This document shows, in pieces, positions 6,509 to 7,615 of a stretch of 7,615 bases of DNA. A program made the position numbers and the translations under genes. The DNA lies in NCBI GenBank assembly GCA_958439155.1, contig CAUBUJ010000079.1, positions 1-7,615 of the forward strand. Reading direction: 5' to 3'. The stretch is from an uncultured Veillonellaceae bacterium (GTDB taxonomy: Bacteria; Bacillota; Negativicutes; Veillonellales; Dialisteraceae). The notes under the pieces were generated by a model, which worked only from the letters and a program-made list of their open reading frames with translations, was not told where the DNA came from and ran no database searches. Numbering within the stretch: position 1 is the first letter of the stretch; the number at the start of each line of letters is the position of its first letter.

Positions 6509-6982
6509 CTATTTTCTCCGCTCTCTCATGTGCGTAAAAATAGATAATTCCCGGTATTTTTTATAATCTGTAATGCCTTCTTCCTTCATCAGCTCATCGA
6601 GAAGGTGGAAAATCTTGTCCAATACATGCGCTTCCGCCAGTGCTTCCCCAAAGCGTCTGATTGTCTCTGCATCGGGCTTTCGGTCATCGATGTGCAGATC
6701 CAGAAAACGCATAAAGGATAAGGCATCTCTTATCTCAAATGCGATCTCTTCCGCCGACAGGCCGCAAAGCCTCTGGAGAATCAAAATTTTGAGGAGCATC
6801 AAATCAGAATATGCCGCTGCCCCTGCAGGCCGTTTTTCTCCCTCGAAAGCCTTTGCCACAAGGGGAGAGAACCGGTACCATTGGAGCCGGGCGATCCGCT
6901 CCAGCGGGTCGCCAAGCCGGGAGAGCCTTTCCAGCGCTTTCCTTTCCGCCTCGCGATCATCCAATCCATGTTGTGAATCCAT
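6509..6982 (-). CDS. IS5-family transposase, N-terminal fragment (DUF772)
   Basis: This 157-residue frame matches the N-terminal helical domain of IS5-type transposases. The segment LMLLKILILQRLCGLSAEEI, then RDALSFMRFLDLHIDD and PDAETIRRFGEAL (about residues 60-115), is the diagnostic core. Full-length family members usually exceed 300 residues and carry a DDE catalytic domain after this region. Here the frame ends in HMRERRK and a TAG, with no trace of the DDE part. Homology seems to stop near residue 136. The start is strongly supported by AAAGGAGG eight bases upstream and by a promoter. It is most likely a remnant of a deleted insertion sequence and cannot transpose alone. A retained regulatory or DNA-binding role is possible but unproven. 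It lies between two heptamer-bearing repeats. Confidence 0.8.
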   Translation of the reverse strand: MDSQHGLDDREAERKALERLSRLGDPLERIARLQWYRFSPLVAKAFEGEKRPAGAAAYSDLMLLKILILQRLCGLSAEEIAFEIRDALSFMRFLDLHIDDRKPDAETIRRFGEALAEAHVLDKIFHLLDELMKEEGITDYKKYRELSIFTHMRERRK

Positions 6983-7016
6983 ATAGGGTACCTCCTTTTA
7001 AGAACGTTTTGCTTCT

Positions 7017-7045
7017 ATTGTATCGGAATTTCTCCATTTTGTCTT
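7017..7045 (-). promoter_or_regulatory. Promoter of the transposase fragment
   Basis: Minus strand: -10 TACAAT (7017-7022, five of six) and -35 AAGACA (7040-7045, four of six) are 17 bp apart. The predicted start is near 7010, a short distance upstream of the AAAGGAGG ribosome binding site. The expression signals of the fragment thus appear intact. Confidence 0.6.
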
Positions 7046-7106
7046 TTAAAAACAATACAACCAGCCCTTTCTCCAGCCTTGATGACATCCATGTCGTCTT
7101 GCTCCA

Positions 7107-7191
7107 GCGGCGCAGCCGCATATAAAAAGCCCTTCCGATTCCCTCTTCAGACTTCTGTCTCCAGACCACGAGCCCCGCCCCAATGACGCAC
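7107..7191 (+). repeat. Repeat module: hairpin, ATAAAAAG, heptamers, tail
   Basis: A GCGGC-GCA-GCCGC hairpin (7107-7119) is followed by ATATAAAAAG, CCTTCC, three heptamers (CTTCAGA, CTTCTGT, CTCCAGA; 7145-7165) and the tail CCCC-N6-ATGACGCAC (7173-7191). The order is the same as at 3014-3098, though the heptamer sequences and the hairpin loop differ. Confidence 0.7.
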
Positions 7192-7198
7192 GTCCAGG

Positions 7199-7228
7199 AC
7201 AACGCTGCCAGGAACTTGACAGCGTTGT
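7199..7228. repeat. ACAACGCTG/CAGCGTTGT inverted repeat
   Basis: Two perfect 9-bp arms (7199-7207 and 7220-7228) flank a 12-nt loop just beyond an ATGACGCAC tail. No U-tract follows on either strand, so it is not a standard terminator. It may be a protein-binding site or the end of a mobile element. I recognise nothing in the rest of 7229-7341 except a degenerate ATGACGCCA at 7305-7313. Confidence 0.55.
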
Positions 7229-7341
7229 ACCAAAGATCTCTCGACTCTGTACACCATACCTCCCAGACTATTCCATGTCATATATCCCCAATGCGCCCGC
7301 TCGAGATGACGCCAATTTCGCCGTGTACCTGGATAGGAGGT

Positions 7342-7520
7342 GCAGAGCGCAAAGCGCAGAGACCTGGTACGCCGCCTCAGTTCAAATGGGCAGTGGATTT
7401 TATATAAAAAGTCCTTCCTCTTTCTGCTGACAGCTGATGGCTGAAAGCAGACAGCTTTTATTTCCGCTTTCCGCCTCTGACCTTAGACCTCTGACCTCTG
7501 ACCCCACTCCTATGACGCAC
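7342..7520 (+). repeat. Composite repeat: three heptamer arrays, 16-mer and tail
   Basis: In order: heptamers GCAGAGC, GCAAAGC, GCAGAGA (7342-7362); the 16-mer TGGTACGCCGCCTCAG (7365-7380); and TATATAAAAAG with CCTTCC (about 7401-7418). Five heptamers of GCTGANA type follow (7426-7460), then four of CTCTGAC type (7475-7502), and the tail CCCC-N6-ATGACGCAC (7502-7520). It combines parts found separately at 2654-2685 and 3027-3098. No credible gene lies in 6983-7585. Confidence 0.7.
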
Positions 7521-7546
7521 ACTTCCACGCTCCCTCCAGCAGGCAC

Positions 7547-7577
7547 AAAAAAGCAGCCTCCCCCCAAAAGAGACTGC
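7547..7577 (-). terminator. Rho-independent terminator of the off-window gene
   Basis: GCAGCCTC (7553-7560) pairs with GAGACTGC (7570-7577), with one mismatch and a 9-nt loop. On the minus strand it is followed by six T (7547-7552). It lies nine bases after the stop codon at 7586-7588. Confidence 0.75.
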
Positions 7578-7585
7578 CCTTTCCG

Positions 7586-7615
7586 TTATGCCTGTTCCGC
7601 CGCGGCCTCCCATTT
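7586..7615 (-). CDS. C-terminal end of an off-window gene
   Basis: The last nine codons (KWEAAAEQA) and a TAA stop read leftward from the window edge, directly before a terminator. Frame and stop fit the terminator position. Nothing can be said about function from nine residues; the frame choice rests only on the terminator. Confidence 0.45.
   Translation of the reverse strand, partial: KWEAAAEQA

Noticed and set aside
6957..7202. 81-residue minus-strand frame overlapping the transposase start
   Set aside because: It covers the promoter of the transposase fragment and a repeat module; a repeat translation with no support.

Overview
The window looks like chromosomal DNA from an obligately anaerobic Firmicute. 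The fairly GC-rich coding sequence, clear AGGAGG-type ribosome binding sites, the anaerobe-type biotin synthases and a zinc-ribbon/BspA-type leucine-rich-repeat protein all fit a gut or oral lineage. A Negativicute such as Dialister or Megasphaera is my guess, at low confidence. No rRNA, tRNA or CRISPR array was seen. Every gene I accept is on the minus strand, so transcription runs from right to left.

Layout, right to left in the direction of transcription: (1) 7586-7615 is the last nine codons of an off-window gene, followed by an intrinsic terminator (7547-7577). (2) About 6983-7545 is non-coding, full of short repeats, and carries the promoter of (3) a 157-residue N-terminal fragment of an IS5-family transposase (6509-6982). 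(4) 6237-6508 holds an array of seven heptamers and the promoter of (5) a 997-residue zinc-ribbon protein with BspA-like leucine-rich repeats (3243-6236), which ends at a strong terminator (3189-3217). (6) About 2634-3146 is a repeat-rich non-coding block. (7) A sigma70-type promoter overlapped by a biotin-repressor (BirA) operator drives a long, hairpin-rich leader (about 2392-2546). It precedes (8) two tandem biotin synthase genes, bioB copy B (1393-2391) and then copy A (218-1219). (9) 1-217 is again repeat-type intergenic DNA.

The functional core is the bioB pair. The two proteins align without gaps and are about two-thirds identical by hand count. Both keep the radical-SAM cysteines but lack the equivalent of E. 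coli Cys97, one of the auxiliary-cluster ligands, and share extra cysteines. This resembles the anaerobe 'type II' BioB reported to use a 4Fe-5S auxiliary cluster. The operator implies repression by BirA when biotin is plentiful. No bioA, bioD, bioF, bioY or birA lies in the window.

The most unusual signal outside genes is a dispersed repeat vocabulary. Copies of CCCC-N6-ATGACGCAC, in both orientations, occur in three intergenic zones and are often joined to arrays of degenerate 7-bp units. GC hairpins and an ATAAAAAG box recur nearby. I do not recognise this family; a MITE-like or REP-like element is an inference.
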